Below, piece by piece: positions 42,275 through 42,775 of a stretch of DNA of 42,775 nucleotides. This stretch comes from Actinomycetota bacterium. Its GTDB lineage: Bacteria > Actinomycetota > Acidimicrobiia > Acidimicrobiales > Acidimicrobilacustridaceae. Position numbers and translations under genes: made by a program. Location of the stretch: assembly GCA_016185305.1 (NCBI GenBank), contig JACPNV010000056.1, positions 1-42,775 on the forward strand, in the 5' to 3' direction. The notes under the pieces were generated by a model, which did no database searches, was not told the DNA's origin, and saw nothing but the letters and a program-made list of their open reading frames with translations. Position 1 is the first letter of the stretch. Each line of letters opens with the position of its first letter.

Positions 42275-42676
42275 ATGCACACCAGCCGCCCCGCCACCAA
42301 CCGACAAGACACCGTCACCGAGGTTCGCGCCGCGTTCGAACGCTACGAAGCCGCGCTGCTCGCCAACGACGCCCGCGAGTTGGCCTCGTGGTTCTGGGAC
42401 GACGCCCGCACGGTCCGCTACGGGATCGCCGAGTCGCTCTACGGGCACGAGGCGATCACGGCATGGCGGGCGACCGCCGATCCGGTGCCCGCGAGCCGCC
42501 GCCTCGTGACCACCGTCATCACCACGTTCGACGACAGCTGCGCGGTCGTCGACTGCGAGTTCACCAACGGCGGCGCGCCCGGGCGCGGCCGGCAATCCCA
42601 GACCTGGGTCCGCTTCGACGACGGGTGGAAGATCGTCAGCGCGCACGTCTCGATGCTCGAAGCCGTCCTTGACTGA
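42275..42676 (+). CDS. AtzH/HpxZ-like protein (DUF3225, SnoaL fold)
   Basis: A 133-residue NTF2/SnoaL-fold protein. The sequence runs AAFERYEAALLANDARELASWFWDDARTVRYGIAESLYGHEAI and ends GRQSQTWVRFDDGWKIVSAHVSML (quoted as motif limits, key residues Tyr24, Arg48, Gln/Ser/Gln-Thr-Trp and His-Val-Ser). This is the pattern of AtzH (1,3-dicarboxyurea decarboxylase in cyanuric acid breakdown) and HpxZ (oxalurate catabolism). Tyr24 and Arg48 are 24 residues apart, as I recall for the AtzH catalytic pair. The ATG at 42275 has GGGAGC close upstream. It is divergent from the GntR operon and probably acts between the two hydrolases. Confidence 0.88.
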   Translation: MHTSRPATNRQDTVTEVRAAFERYEAALLANDARELASWFWDDARTVRYGIAESLYGHEAITAWRATADPVPASRRLVTTVITTFDDSCAVVDCEFTNGGAPGRGRQSQTWVRFDDGWKIVSAHVSMLEAVLD

Positions 42677-42775
42677 GCCATCACCGACCGCGGGTCCACA
42701 GCCGGGGATGGATCTCTCTCGAAATGCGCGCAATGGGTGTTCCCTTCGGTGCAATTCGTGGGTACAAGAAACGAA

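Noticed and set aside
1..42775. Prophage, integrative element or insertion sequence
   Set aside because: No integrase, transposase, att-like repeat at the tRNA or terminal inverted repeats were seen; composition is even throughout.

Overview
The window is a high-GC, gene-dense stretch of actinobacterial chromosome. A mycothiol-dependent-type DinB enzyme, a class III adenylate cyclase with a mycobacterial-style regulatory domain, many GTG/TTG starts, ATGA/GTGA gene overlaps and several genes with no visible ribosome binding site all fit Actinobacteria. The mix of acyl-CoA enzymes, DUF35/thiolase pairs and ACMSD-like amidohydrolases resembles Acidimicrobiia or mycobacteria-like soil and aquatic lineages; that rank is inference. 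I see no integrase, transposase, CRISPR array or rRNA. One tRNA-Thr(UGU) is present.

Layout. 0-2.2 kb: DUF35 OB-fold/Zn-ribbon protein, thiolase and a SHOCT-like small protein (minus). 2.3-6.7 kb: a TetR-ABC-ABC operon encoding an asymmetric heterodimeric exporter, with a 28-bp palindromic operator overlapping its promoter. 6.7-9.2 kb: a 57-residue protein translationally coupled to an adenylate cyclase, then an amidohydrolase with its own palindromic operator. 9.3-13.7 kb: a pentapeptide-repeat remnant, two overlapping secreted-protein genes (one a 939-residue FG-GAP propeller protein) and a membrane protein. 14-16.7 kb: a membrane protein with a PH-like C-terminal part, tRNA-Thr, a DinB-type enzyme and an anchored Ig-like protein. 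16.7-19.3 kb: an ABC-2 exporter with two anomalies: the ATPase lacks a canonical start, and the first permease is frameshifted at a G-run so that it reads into the second. 19.3-23.9 kb: a DUF7662-like/HhH-like/Zn-ribbon fusion, divergent from a large ATPase-TPR protein, then a hypothetical. 24-31.9 kb (plus): a catabolic group with a Baeyer-Villiger monooxygenase, a 3-hydroxyacyl-CoA dehydrogenase, an RTX-repeat secreted protein, a TetR regulator, an FAD oxidoreductase, an epoxide hydrolase and a zinc alcohol dehydrogenase. 31.9-33.3 kb: a SET-domain protein and a secreted lipase with an exact 81-bp tandem duplication.

33.6-42.7 kb is the most coherent system: a GntR-FCD regulator, a complete BMP-type ABC importer (ATPase, two permeases, lipoprotein), a catalytically dead isochorismatase-like paralog, a biuret-hydrolase-like isochorismatase and an amidase, all on the minus strand with overlapping or abutting genes. 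An AtzH/HpxZ-like gene is divergent from it. Together they look like a self-contained uptake and stepwise hydrolysis route for a biuret-, ureide- or carboxyurea-type nitrogen compound. The substrate is inferred, and the pseudoenzyme/enzyme pair in it is unusual.
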